Below, piece by piece: positions 1-6,116 of a DNA stretch of 10,674 nucleotides (the stretch's first letter is position 1; each line of letters starts with the position of its first letter). The stretch is taken from assembly GCA_021163945.1 (NCBI GenBank), contig JAGGTC010000127.1:1-10674 (forward strand), in the 5' to 3' direction. The position numbers were made by a program, and so were the translations under genes. Below the pieces are notes generated by a model. The model was not told the DNA's origin, searched no databases, and saw only the letters and a list, made by a program, of their open reading frames with translations. Source of the stretch: Deltaproteobacteria bacterium. GTDB taxonomy: Bacteria > Desulfobacterota > Desulfofervidia > Desulfofervidales > DG-60.

Positions 1-366
1 TAATAAAATAAGCCTTTGTTTTCTTTGCCCATAGATTCTGGGCTCTAGGCCAAAATACTCCAATTTTTCTAAAAGCTCTGCGTATGCCTTTAATCTCAGG
101 CTGCCATTTCTACGCCAATGGCGGATGAGCAAAAGCATCTTCTTTTTCTCTTTTAGATATTTTTTACGTATACTTAGAAATCCCTCACCATAAAGGCGAT
201 TGCACAATTGTCTTATCCTCTCTCTAGTAAGGCCAAATTTCCTAGCAACATCACTGCCTGCCAAGAATGGGTCATGCTTTAGTGCCTCAAGCTCTGTCAA
301 AAACATTTCACCAAAGCGCTCTTCTAGGCGTTTGATATATCTCTCTGGCGTAAAATAGACTGCCAT
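1..366 (-). CDS. Helix-turn-helix protein, C-terminus beyond window edge (partial)
   Basis: An open frame of 122 codons runs from the ATG at 366 to the left edge without a stop, so the protein is longer than seen. Residues about 36-58 read as a helix-turn-helix: AGSDVARKFG followed by LTRERIRQLCNRL, where the TRERIRQL core resembles the recognition helix of sigma-70 region 4. A Lys/Arg-rich stretch follows (67-86, with KKYLKEKKK and RHWRR), then a helical segment containing AYAELLEKLEYFGLEPR. The predicted role is DNA binding; the target is unknown. A strong Shine-Dalgarno (TAGGAGGA, 371-378) overlaps the stop codon of the DUF2325 gene upstream, so the two are probably co-transcribed and translationally coupled. 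I do not recognise the full-length family. The right side of the protein could belong to another nucleic-acid-binding class, so only the HTH call is firm. Confidence 0.7.
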   Translation of the reverse strand, partial: MAVYFTPERYIKRLEERFGEMFLTELEALKHDPFLAGSDVARKFGLTRERIRQLCNRLYGEGFLSIRKKYLKEKKKMLLLIRHWRRNGSLRLKAYAELLEKLEYFGLEPRIYGQRKQRLILL

Positions 367-370
367 ATAA

Positions 371-378
371 TCCTCCTA
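371..378 (-). promoter_or_regulatory. Ribosome binding site overlapping the upstream stop codon
   Basis: On the minus strand TAGGAGGA lies 4 nt before the ATG at 366. Its first three bases are the TAG stop (376-378) of the DUF2325 gene. This fixes the start of the HTH gene and implies that terminating ribosomes can re-initiate there. Confidence 0.75.
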
Positions 379-687
379 GTATTTTTCTAAATAAAGGGCC
401 AAGGCGCTTTTAAAGCTGCTCACACTGGGATTGCGAAGGAAGAAAAAGGGTTTTCCCTCTTCCTTACAAAATTTTTTAATGAGCCCACAGGCTACATGAC
501 TATTAATATCTATCGGACAGAATATGGCATCTGCCTTTCTTACTAGGTTTAATAATCTCCCCTTTTCTTGGCTACACTGGCAGCGACCACAATGATAACA
601 AAGATCACACCCAAATACCTTCGCTATCTTTTTATAGTGGGGGAGTAAACGGTCTAATCCACCAATCATGGCTATCTTTCCGTTCAT
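376..687 (-). CDS. DUF2325 family protein with cysteine cluster
   Basis: This 103-residue protein matches the short form of the DUF2325 family. It starts with the glycine motif MIGGLDRLLPHY (residues 7-18), has the KADAIFCPIDINSHVAC segment (51-67), and ends with GKPFFFLRNPSVSSF (78-92). The family has a Rossmann-like layout and no settled function that I know of. Here residues 27-38 hold a dense cysteine cluster, C27-x2-C30-x2-C33-x2-C36-x-C38, with C57, C67 and C74 further on, which suggests metal or Fe-S binding (inference). I chose the ATG at 687 over the one at 705. GGAGG at 693-697 sits 5 nt before the 687 ATG, while nothing comparable precedes 705, and the family motif begins close to this start. 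It is the first gene of a pair with the HTH gene 9 bp downstream. Confidence 0.8.
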   Translation of the reverse strand: MNGKIAMIGGLDRLLPHYKKIAKVFGCDLCYHCGRCQCSQEKGRLLNLVRKADAIFCPIDINSHVACGLIKKFCKEEGKPFFFLRNPSVSSFKSALALYLEKY

Positions 688-692
688 CTTAG

Positions 693-698
693 CCTCCA
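693..698 (-). promoter_or_regulatory. Ribosome binding site that sets the DUF2325 start
   Basis: Minus-strand TGGAGG ends 5 nt before the ATG at 687. It lies inside the reading frame of the longer alternative starting at 705, which argues that 687 is the real start. Confidence 0.7.
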
Positions 699-714
699 AA
701 ATCATTGTTTCATA

Positions 715-743
715 CTCTTAACATAAAAGAAAAAAAATGTCAA
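715..743 (-). promoter_or_regulatory. Candidate sigma-70 promoter for the DUF2325-HTH pair
   Basis: The minus strand has a perfect -35 TTGACA (743-738), a 17-nt T-rich spacer and a weak -10 TAAGAG (720-715, three matches to consensus). Transcription would start near 708, about 20 nt before the ATG at 687. The -35 and spacing are good; the -10 is poor, so an activator may be involved. Confidence 0.45.
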
Positions 744-748
744 GTATG

Positions 749-776
749 AAAAACAAAAGTTTATTTATTAAACTTT
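749..776 (-). terminator. Weak AT-only hairpin, possible terminator or operator
   Basis: Perfect 8-bp arms AAAGTTTA (756-763) and TAAACTTT (769-776) flank a 5-nt loop. On the minus strand the hairpin is followed by a T-rich run, and it begins 7 bp after the stop of the 784-2130 gene, so it could end that transcript. The stem is almost all A-T and therefore weak. It also lies just upstream of the -35 box at 738-743, so a regulator binding site is an alternative. Confidence 0.35.
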
Positions 777-783
777 GTATAGG

Positions 784-2130
784 CTATCTCACGACAAAGA
801 TGGCACTGACTGGGATGTGGTCTGAGGCCAATGGATTCATAAGCCCATAATAGATTTTACCCGATCCCCTTTTATAGATAATTGGTTTCTGCTCTAAGGC
901 CTTTGTAAACAAAATCCTATCTATCCAAGCAACATCTGGATCATCTGTCTCATCACTTAGATAGACACAGGTAAACCTCCACTTCCCTGGAATATCAATA
1001 AGACTGCCCTTTAAATCATTTGGTGGCCCACCAATCAATTGGGAGATCCCATCAATCCCCAGTTCCCTTTCATATAGATCAAGGCCAGGGCTGTCGTTCA
1101 TATCCCCCAAAATGATAATATCTTTATCCACCTCAGCCTTTATAATCTCTCTAAATCTCTTGGCCTCTGCAATCAACCTATATCTAGCAAGCATCCTCTC
1201 TTGAGGGGTCCTTCCATATTTTGATGTTAGATGCAAAACTATTATCTTTAGTGTCCCCAAATTAAATTTAAGGTCCAATTCAAGTGGTGGGCTTGAAAAG
1301 CTATAGGGCCAGTGTTCATATTCTCCATCTTTATCTATATCATCCTGCCACTGACTTTTATACTCAGGTCTCTCAACCTTCTTTACTTTACATGGGGGGC
1401 TAAGGTCCTTTTTAATAAGAATTGCCAGGGAGCGATCACCAGATCCTTGAAAATAGACATTGTATTTATCATCCAAAAAACCCTTTACAAAAAACTCTAG
1501 TTGTTCCCTTGTGCTTGGCGCCTCTTGAATTGCCAAGATATCTGGGTCAATTGCCCTTATATTCCTTGCAATGGCATTGCATCTTTCTTTCATTTTTACA
1601 GTAAGGGATTTATCGATAATCTCATTCATATGGCAGATATTATATGAGGCGATCCTGATCTCCCCTGCCCCTTTTTTAACTGCCTCTTTAAGAGGTGGCT
1701 TATAATGCCCTCTTGCAACTATAGGCCTTTTTCTTAAGGCAGGTCTTGATCGCTCAGAGGCTATTTTTACCTCATTTAAAAAATCCTCAATTATCTTCCT
1801 TGTACGTCCAAGGCCTATTGAAGCAATGAATGTCTCTATATTAAAGGTAACCAGTGTCTGCTCACCCCTTGGAATAAGCCTTATCTTAATATCCCTACTA
1901 AATCTCTTTTGATGTGTAATCCTTTTTTGGGCTATTATTAGGTATCTATGTCTGTCAATCTTTTTTATCTTTATCTCCTTTTTTGGAAAAAGCTTAAGCA
2001 CATTTTCCCAAACAATATCTATCTTTGCATTAATTAGCCTCTTTTCTTCTTTAGGCAATCTAGCTGAGGCCAAATGGGCTAAAAAGATAAAAATGAAAAG
2101 TAATACCGCTATCCTTACATTAATCTTCAT
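784..2130 (-). CDS. Secreted endonuclease/exonuclease/phosphatase-family protein with N-terminal SRPBCC-like domain
   Basis: The product has 448 residues. Residues 1-23 form a signal peptide with a likely cut after ASA, so it is exported. Residues about 33-125 resemble an SRPBCC (START-like) fold: INAKIDIVWENVLKLFP, then alternating strands, then a C-terminal helix with IIEDFLNEV. Residues about 156-448 form an EEP-superfamily domain with its expected residues: Asn in ASYNI (164), metal-binding Glu in AIQEAP (203), His in VLHLTS (300), GDMND with D343 and N345, Asp in WIDRI (404) and the final SDH pair D437-H438. It should therefore be a metal-dependent phosphodiesterase or nuclease; the substrate is unknown. 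I chose the ATG at 2130, with an AAGGGG ribosome site upstream, over a TTG at 2157 with none. The gene stands alone, with a porin terminator upstream and a weak hairpin downstream. Confidence 0.8.
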   Translation of the reverse strand: MKINVRIAVLLFIFIFLAHLASARLPKEEKRLINAKIDIVWENVLKLFPKKEIKIKKIDRHRYLIIAQKRITHQKRFSRDIKIRLIPRGEQTLVTFNIETFIASIGLGRTRKIIEDFLNEVKIASERSRPALRKRPIVARGHYKPPLKEAVKKGAGEIRIASYNICHMNEIIDKSLTVKMKERCNAIARNIRAIDPDILAIQEAPSTREQLEFFVKGFLDDKYNVYFQGSGDRSLAILIKKDLSPPCKVKKVERPEYKSQWQDDIDKDGEYEHWPYSFSSPPLELDLKFNLGTLKIIVLHLTSKYGRTPQERMLARYRLIAEAKRFREIIKAEVDKDIIILGDMNDSPGLDLYERELGIDGISQLIGGPPNDLKGSLIDIPGKWRFTCVYLSDETDDPDVAWIDRILFTKALEQKPIIYKRGSGKIYYGLMNPLASDHIPVSAIFVVR

Positions 2131-2176
2131 CCCTTTCTGCCCCTTTTTGTTTTTCAAATATTACAACAAAATCTTT

Positions 2177-2208
2177 AAGAAAAAAAGGGGAGGTATCCCT
2201 CCCCTTTT
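2177..2208 (-). terminator. Strong intrinsic terminator of the minus-strand porin gene
   Basis: Perfect 11-bp arms AAAAGGGGAGG (2183-2193) and CCTCCCCTTTT (2198-2208) surround a 4-nt loop. On the minus strand the stem runs into seven T residues. It begins 22 bp past the stop codon at 2231, as expected for a rho-independent terminator. Confidence 0.9.
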
Positions 2209-2230
2209 AAAACTTTAATCCTATATTTTA

Positions 2231-3469
2231 CTAAAACTCTATTGCTATTTGGGTAAAGAACAGGTGTCGATTACTTCTTCCGCTCTCCTCTCCATAGACC
2301 TCATCCCAATCTGGGTCATAATCGTTGTAGGCATATGCCAGAGACCAGGTTGCATAATCATGAATGCCAATATTTAGGCCCACAGCCCACCTGTTTCTTG
2401 GTATATCATAGATAGGCTGTGCCTCAAGAGAGCCTGCATATCTAAACATAAGTTCAACGGGTGTAGGTAAGGCCAGGTATTCTTCAATATTAGCACCAAT
2501 CTCAAATGTCCATAAATGGGGGTGAGCATAGTGTCCATCCACATCCGGGGGGCTGATTTCTTCAGAGTAAACATCTTCGGCCTGGCCGTATATGTGCCTA
2601 AGGGGCTCAAGTGATTGCATATACTCTGCTGTAAAATAGAAGTTTTTGTATGTACCACTCATATATGCAGCTATGGCATCAACTTTACTATCCATATATA
2701 TCTCTACCGGTAAATTTACCAAGGCCAAAAGGGGTTCTCCCTCGATTCCCTCTTTTAAACCACTTGCATAGTCCTTTATACCTGAGGAGGCAAGTATATT
2801 AGAGGTCCAAGAACCCCCTATCTCAAAGGTATAATCATCAGTCTCAACATTATAATGCACATCGAACCCAAAACTATCAGCATGACTTGTCCTCTTTATA
2901 TCTTCATAAGGACCGCAGGCATACATCCAAGGCTTATATACATAGCCTTCCACAGTAAAGCTATGTCCAGTCATACCTGGAATATCGTGTGTGAACCCCA
3001 AAATGAGGCCAGGGTCTTGAAGCTCGCCAAAGTAAAGGGTGATAGGTAGGTTTACAAATGGATCATCTGGAAAGTGTGTGTATGCCTCCCTCCTCCCAAA
3101 TGGATAATAATGAATCCCACCGCTAATATAAAAAGGTATCCTATCTGTAGGGCCTATGGTAACATGTGCCTCATCAATAAAGAAGTCTTCAATCTCAAAT
3201 AGTGGTACGACTGTCACATTTATCCAATCGGTAACCTGGGCCTCTATAGCAAGGGCTGCGGTAATAAGGTCAAATTCACTACTGTCTGTTCTGGAGGCCC
3301 CCCTGTAGCCTATACTATCTACCTTAAAACCAGCCTCTAACTCTCCTTGAAATTCTATCCTCTCAGATATGGCATCAAGGATTCCCTTTTCTCTTTCCTG
3401 TGCATAAGACAGATTCCATGAAAGGCAAACTATAAATAAAGCAAAAAATATTAACCAGTTCCTCTTCAT
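2231..3469 (-). CDS. Outer-membrane beta-barrel protein, LbtU siderophore-porin type (paralog A)
   Basis: The product has 412 residues, with a signal peptide cut after SYA (residue 23) and a terminal Phe (QIAIEF) typical of barrel proteins recognised by the Bam machinery. After a short helix, ISERIEFQGELEAGF opens the barrel, followed by many alternating strands. The opening block, the TDWINVTVVPLFE strand and the YPFGR turn match the LbtU-like siderophore porin family as I know it; the family link is from memory and transport of a siderophore is inference. The protein is clearly homologous to the plus-strand neighbour at 3774, with more than half of aligned positions identical by eye. The start is fixed by AAGGAGGG just upstream of the ATG. 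The Cys at 15 is not a lipobox because Val precedes it. It is transcribed divergently from its paralog and ends at a strong hairpin. Confidence 0.75.
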   Translation of the reverse strand: MKRNWLIFFALFIVCLSWNLSYAQEREKGILDAISERIEFQGELEAGFKVDSIGYRGASRTDSSEFDLITAALAIEAQVTDWINVTVVPLFEIEDFFIDEAHVTIGPTDRIPFYISGGIHYYPFGRREAYTHFPDDPFVNLPITLYFGELQDPGLILGFTHDIPGMTGHSFTVEGYVYKPWMYACGPYEDIKRTSHADSFGFDVHYNVETDDYTFEIGGSWTSNILASSGIKDYASGLKEGIEGEPLLALVNLPVEIYMDSKVDAIAAYMSGTYKNFYFTAEYMQSLEPLRHIYGQAEDVYSEEISPPDVDGHYAHPHLWTFEIGANIEEYLALPTPVELMFRYAGSLEAQPIYDIPRNRWAVGLNIGIHDYATWSLAYAYNDYDPDWDEVYGEESGRSNRHLFFTQIAIEF

Positions 3470-3528
3470 TTTTCCCTCCTTTTGATAAATAGTTTTTAGC
3501 CAAAATTATCTAATTATCACATCTAGCA

Positions 3529-3544
3529 CTCACCTCCTTTCTCC
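3529..3544 (-). promoter_or_regulatory. Conserved leader element (STAB-SD-like) in the paralog A transcript
   Basis: The minus strand reads GGAGAAAGGAGGTGAG, identical over 16 nt to the element at 3682-3697 in the other leader. It includes AAGGAGGTGA, an almost full complement of the 16S rRNA 3' end, yet lies about 60 nt upstream of the porin ATG at 3469. Only tiny frames follow: GTG at 3531 reading seven codons to TAA, and an ATG-TGA start-stop at 3522-3517. It also matches the GAAAGGAGG core known as STAB-SD, where a bound ribosome protects mRNA. Confidence 0.6.
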
Positions 3545-3579
3545 TATTCTTTGGCTTCATGATATTTGTTGCAGAAAAC

Positions 3580-3608
3580 TAACTATCATAAAATAATAAA
3601 CTTGTCAA
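3580..3608 (-). promoter_or_regulatory. Promoter for porin paralog A
   Basis: The minus strand has a perfect -35 TTGACA (3608-3603), a 17-nt spacer ending in TGA, and a -10 beginning TAGTTA (3585-3580). The -10 hexamer is poor but carries the extended TGn motif. The spacer (AGTTTATTATTTT then ATGA) is nearly the same as in the opposing promoter, which supports both. The expected start is near 3573, giving a leader of about 104 nt. Confidence 0.6.
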
Positions 3609-3659
3609 GGCATTTTTTTAATAACTTGCTTTAAAAACTCTTGACAAGTTTTTTATTTT
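3590..3659. repeat. 20-bp inverted repeat enclosing the two divergent promoters
   Basis: Arms 3590-3609 and 3640-3659 are inverted copies with 19 of 20 bases matching; the mismatch is 3597/3652. Each arm holds CTTGTCAAG or CTTGACAAG, itself a 9-bp palindrome that contains the -35 hexamer. The 30-bp centre is AT-rich and unmatched. It may be a symmetric operator, or a promoter copied together with the gene. Confidence 0.85.
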
Positions 3660-3669
3660 GTGCTAGACG
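3641..3669 (+). promoter_or_regulatory. Promoter for porin paralog B
   Basis: A perfect -35 TTGACA (3641-3646) is followed by a 17-nt spacer ending in TGC and a -10 TAGACG (3664-3669). As in the opposing promoter, the -10 hexamer is weak but has the extended TGn motif. The expected start is near 3676, giving a leader of about 98 nt before the ATG at 3774. Confidence 0.6.
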
Positions 3670-3681
3670 AGGGCAATAAAG

Positions 3682-3697
3682 GGAGAAAGGAGGTGAG
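3682..3697 (+). promoter_or_regulatory. Conserved leader element (STAB-SD-like) in the paralog B transcript
   Basis: GGAGAAAGGAGGTGAG lies close to the predicted 5' end and about 77 nt upstream of the porin ATG. It is identical to the element at 3529-3544 on the other strand, while most of the rest of the two leaders differs. Roles to consider are 5' mRNA stabilisation by a bound ribosome or initiation at the tiny frame just downstream. Confidence 0.6.
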
Positions 3698-3698
3698 G

Positions 3699-3707
3699 AT
3701 GGTGTAG
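3699..3707 (+). other. Two-codon leader frame ATG-GTG-TAG
   Basis: The GGAGG of the leader element is followed after 5 nt by ATG GTG TAG, so a ribosome would make a dipeptide and stop about 66 nt before the porin start. The Shine-Dalgarno and spacing are better than at many real starts. Whether it is translated is unknown; a stabilising ribosome stall site or chance are the alternatives. Confidence 0.35.
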
Positions 3708-3773
3708 TTTGGAAAAGAGTAAGGTCTTATTTTTTCTAGAGTTGTTAAATCTTTAAACTAAGGAGGAGGGAAA

Positions 3774-5030
3774 ATGAAAAAAGGTGTTATGATGATAGTG
3801 GTTTTGTTTGTTGCAATTGGTCTCTTGGCAAGTCTTTCTTATGCACAAGAGGCTGAGAAGGCAATTATTAACACTATATCGGAAAGGATAGAGATTACTG
3901 GTGAGCTAGAGACTGGCTTTTGGGTAGATAGTATGGGTCGGAAAGGGATCTCAGGAAGAACCGAGGATACAGAGTTTCAGCTTACTACTGCAGCACTAGC
4001 TGTGGATGCAAAGGTTACTGACTGGATAGATGTCACAGTTGTCCCTATGTTTGAGGTTGATGATTTCTTTGTAGACGAGGGTCATGTCACCATAGGGCCT
4101 ACAGATACTGTCCCTGTCTATTTTACCGCTGGCCTACTCTATTTTCCATTTGGAAAGAGGGAGGAATACACACACTTCCCAGATGAGCCCCTTGTAAACC
4201 TACCTGCTACCCTATACCTTGGTGAGATCTGGGACCCTGGCTTCGTTGCTGGAATTACAAAGGAGATTCCATTTGCTGGTCTAAGTCACAAGATTACTAT
4301 AGAGGCATTTGGTGTCTACCCAAAGGTTACTGATAGTTTGGGTAATCGTCAGCTTGATAACTTTGGATTTAATGTCTGCTACAATCTCTCTGGTGATGAA
4401 TACAAATTTGAGATAGGCGGTTCTTATATCAATAATGTGCTTAATTCAAGAGGTATAAAGGACTTTTTTGCTGACCAGGAGATTACGGAAATTGCTGGGG
4501 TAGGGGTCCTTACAGGTCTAACCCATCGAGGTTTTGAGTATAAAAGGTTTGATGGACCCGCATGGGATGGAAAGATAAGGACTGAAAGGGATGTAGATGC
4601 AGTAGCTGCATACATGAGTGCTGAGTATAAGAACTTTTATCTTACAGCAGAGTACATGGGGGTAACTGAGCCTATTAGGAGTTTTTATTGGGAAGGCAGT
4701 AATGTACCACTGGTAACACTTACTGATTCAGAGGGTAAGAGCCTCCATCCACACGTATGGGGGGTTGAAATAGGTGCTGGGCTTGAGGATTATCTAGCCT
4801 TGCCTGTCCCTGTTGAGGCCATGTTTAGATATGAGGGTTCCCTTGAGGCCCAACCTATTTATGGGATACCAAGGAATCGTTGGGCAATTGGTCTAAATGT
4901 TGGTATCTATAAGTATGCTACATGGTCCTTGGCATATGCCTATAGTGACTATGACCCTGATTACACACAGTACAATGATAATAGAACAAACAGGAATCTC
5001 TTCTTCTCTCAGATAGCAATAAAGTTCTAA
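3774..5030 (+). CDS. Outer-membrane beta-barrel protein, LbtU siderophore-porin type (paralog B)
   Basis: The product has 418 residues, with a signal peptide cut after SYA (residue 24) and a terminal Phe (QIAIKF). It shares with paralog A the opening ISERIE..GELE block, the TDWI.VTVVP strand, the HVTIGPTD turn, THFPD, and a nearly identical C-terminal run around EAQPIYGIPRNRWAIGLN and YATWSLAYAY. The two differ most near residues 240-285 and 325-350, where B has a longer insert with RGFEYKRFDG; these are likely surface loops and may set substrate choice. The start follows AGGAGGAGGG. Outer-membrane transport is the expected role, with siderophore uptake as the family's best-known activity; the actual substrate is not visible here. 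It ends at the bidirectional terminator at 5037-5069. Confidence 0.77.
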   Translation: MKKGVMMIVVLFVAIGLLASLSYAQEAEKAIINTISERIEITGELETGFWVDSMGRKGISGRTEDTEFQLTTAALAVDAKVTDWIDVTVVPMFEVDDFFVDEGHVTIGPTDTVPVYFTAGLLYFPFGKREEYTHFPDEPLVNLPATLYLGEIWDPGFVAGITKEIPFAGLSHKITIEAFGVYPKVTDSLGNRQLDNFGFNVCYNLSGDEYKFEIGGSYINNVLNSRGIKDFFADQEITEIAGVGVLTGLTHRGFEYKRFDGPAWDGKIRTERDVDAVAAYMSAEYKNFYLTAEYMGVTEPIRSFYWEGSNVPLVTLTDSEGKSLHPHVWGVEIGAGLEDYLALPVPVEAMFRYEGSLEAQPIYGIPRNRWAIGLNVGIYKYATWSLAYAYSDYDPDYTQYNDNRTNRNLFFSQIAIKF

Positions 5031-5036
5031 GGCCTT

Positions 5037-5069
5037 AAAAAGGCCAGGGAATTTTCCCTGGCCTTTTTT
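5037..5069. terminator. Bidirectional intrinsic terminator between converging genes
   Basis: Arms AGGCCAGGGAA (5041-5051) and TTCCCTGGCCT (5054-5064) form a stem that extends through flanking A and T runs to about 15 bp. T tracts lie on both exits. It ends the porin B gene (stop at 5030) and also the M48 gene, whose stop codon (5068-5070) overlaps its edge. Confidence 0.9.
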
Positions 5070-6102
5070 ATGAACTTTCCCCTCTAATCTCTTCGATTAT
5101 CTGATGCCATGTCTTTCCTTCTTTTATCCACTTAACTACCTTTTTAAGGTATGCCCTCCTCTCTGCATCATATGGGTGGGTAGAGAAAAACTGCTCAAGT
5201 TCAGAGGGAGGGGCAGAGCTACCCAGGGTTATAAAGGCCTTGCTTGCTATCTCAATGTCATAACCTGCTAGGTGTGTAAAGCAGAGGCCAAAAAAGTCTG
5301 CCTCCCTCTCTTGACCCCTACTATACTTTGCCATAATCCCCCCATATATAATATTCCCCAGATCTGGGGAGACAAAAATGGCAACCGATAGACCAAGAAT
5401 CCCAGCAAGGAGGTTTACCCCCTTTACCTTCCCCAGATGTCCCCTTAATATGTGCGCCATCTCATGACCTATGACAAAGGCAAGCTGATTATCATCTGGT
5501 AAGAACTGGCAGATACCTCGATGGATCACAATAAAATATCCATTTTTATCTTGAGCGGCATAGGCATTTATCTCTCTTGAACGCGATACAAAAAAGCGTA
5601 TCCAGATGGGAAACCCCTCAGCAGGTATCTCAATCTCCTCATCCTCTGTTATATATGTAAAAATGTGGTTCTTTTCATTAAATTTAAATTCCTTTACCCA
5701 AGTCCAGGGCCTTATTGCAGACTCTGCTGGCATGGTTGGCAGTGGAATGAGGAGATAGCCATTATCAGGTAGCTCTCTCTTGGCGATGATCTCAAGTGCC
5801 TTATGGTCTATAATATTTTGCCCCTTTAATTCAATCCTCCTTGCTCCATCATCCCATCCTATATTTTTTGAGGGCCTTTTAATCTCCTCTTTTATTGAGT
5901 CTGTAGAGGCCAAGGCCCTTAGGATCCTGTATACAATTGGTGCTACCCTTCTATAATCATTGTACCAGCTTTTCCATTCTTGAACAGCAATCTCTACCTG
6001 TGCCTCTATTTTTTCCTCTTTAGTTACAGGTACTTGGATCTGTGCACAGGCAAAGAGAAAGGTTAGTAAAAATATTGTACTAGCCCTTAAAAGCTGCCCC
6101 AT
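5068..6102 (-). CDS. M48-family zinc metalloprotease lipoprotein
   Basis: The 344-residue product begins with a lipoprotein signal: hydrophobic residues 10-18 and a lipobox LFAC with Cys19, followed by Ala-Gln, so outer-membrane anchoring is likely. The peptidase domain lies at about 170-315. It shows NAYAAQDKNGYFIVIHRG (179-196), the zinc motif HEMAH (213-217), a further zinc ligand in EREAD (E267) and the conserved STHP (307-310). These are hallmarks of family M48, as in periplasmic quality-control proteases such as BepA or LoiP. A hydrophobic stretch at about 230-256 follows the zinc helix. The start at 6102 is supported by an in-frame stop just upstream. The Shine-Dalgarno is weak and the predicted leader very short. 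It diverges from the chaperone operon, which suits a role in envelope protein turnover. Confidence 0.88.
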   Translation of the reverse strand: MGQLLRASTIFLLTFLFACAQIQVPVTKEEKIEAQVEIAVQEWKSWYNDYRRVAPIVYRILRALASTDSIKEEIKRPSKNIGWDDGARRIELKGQNIIDHKALEIIAKRELPDNGYLLIPLPTMPAESAIRPWTWVKEFKFNEKNHIFTYITEDEEIEIPAEGFPIWIRFFVSRSREINAYAAQDKNGYFIVIHRGICQFLPDDNQLAFVIGHEMAHILRGHLGKVKGVNLLAGILGLSVAIFVSPDLGNIIYGGIMAKYSRGQEREADFFGLCFTHLAGYDIEIASKAFITLGSSAPPSELEQFFSTHPYDAERRAYLKKVVKWIKEGKTWHQIIEEIRGESS

Positions 6103-6116
6103 TTTTCTCTAAAATA

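Larger units (their letters stand above)
3470..3773. other. Shared divergent control region of the two porin genes (304 bp, no gene)
   Basis: No protein gene fits here. The region has a mirrored layout. In the centre (3590-3659) is a long inverted repeat holding two outward-facing promoters. On each side a leader of roughly 100 nt carries a 16-nt conserved element (3529-3544 and 3682-3697), and each leader ends in a strong Shine-Dalgarno at the porin start. The parts are listed separately. Confidence 0.8.

Noticed and set aside
1312..1604. Two plus-strand frames of about 60 residues
   Set aside because: Antisense to the EEP domain, without ribosome sites; the catalytic motifs on the minus strand leave no doubt about the real frame.
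2131..2157. TTG start at 2157 for the EEP gene
   Set aside because: It has no Shine-Dalgarno, and the nine added residues are Lys-rich read-through of the ribosome-site region in front of the ATG at 2130.
2374..3049. Frames at 2374-2658 (minus, other frame) and 2855-3049 (plus)
   Set aside because: Both are shadows of porin paralog A, which aligns along its length with paralog B.
3414..3469. Lipoprotein signal in porin paralog A
   Set aside because: The Cys at residue 15 is preceded by Val and lies inside the hydrophobic core, and a normal signal-peptidase site SYA-Q follows, as in paralog B.
4424..4615. 63-residue minus-strand frame
   Set aside because: Antisense to paralog B, no start signals.
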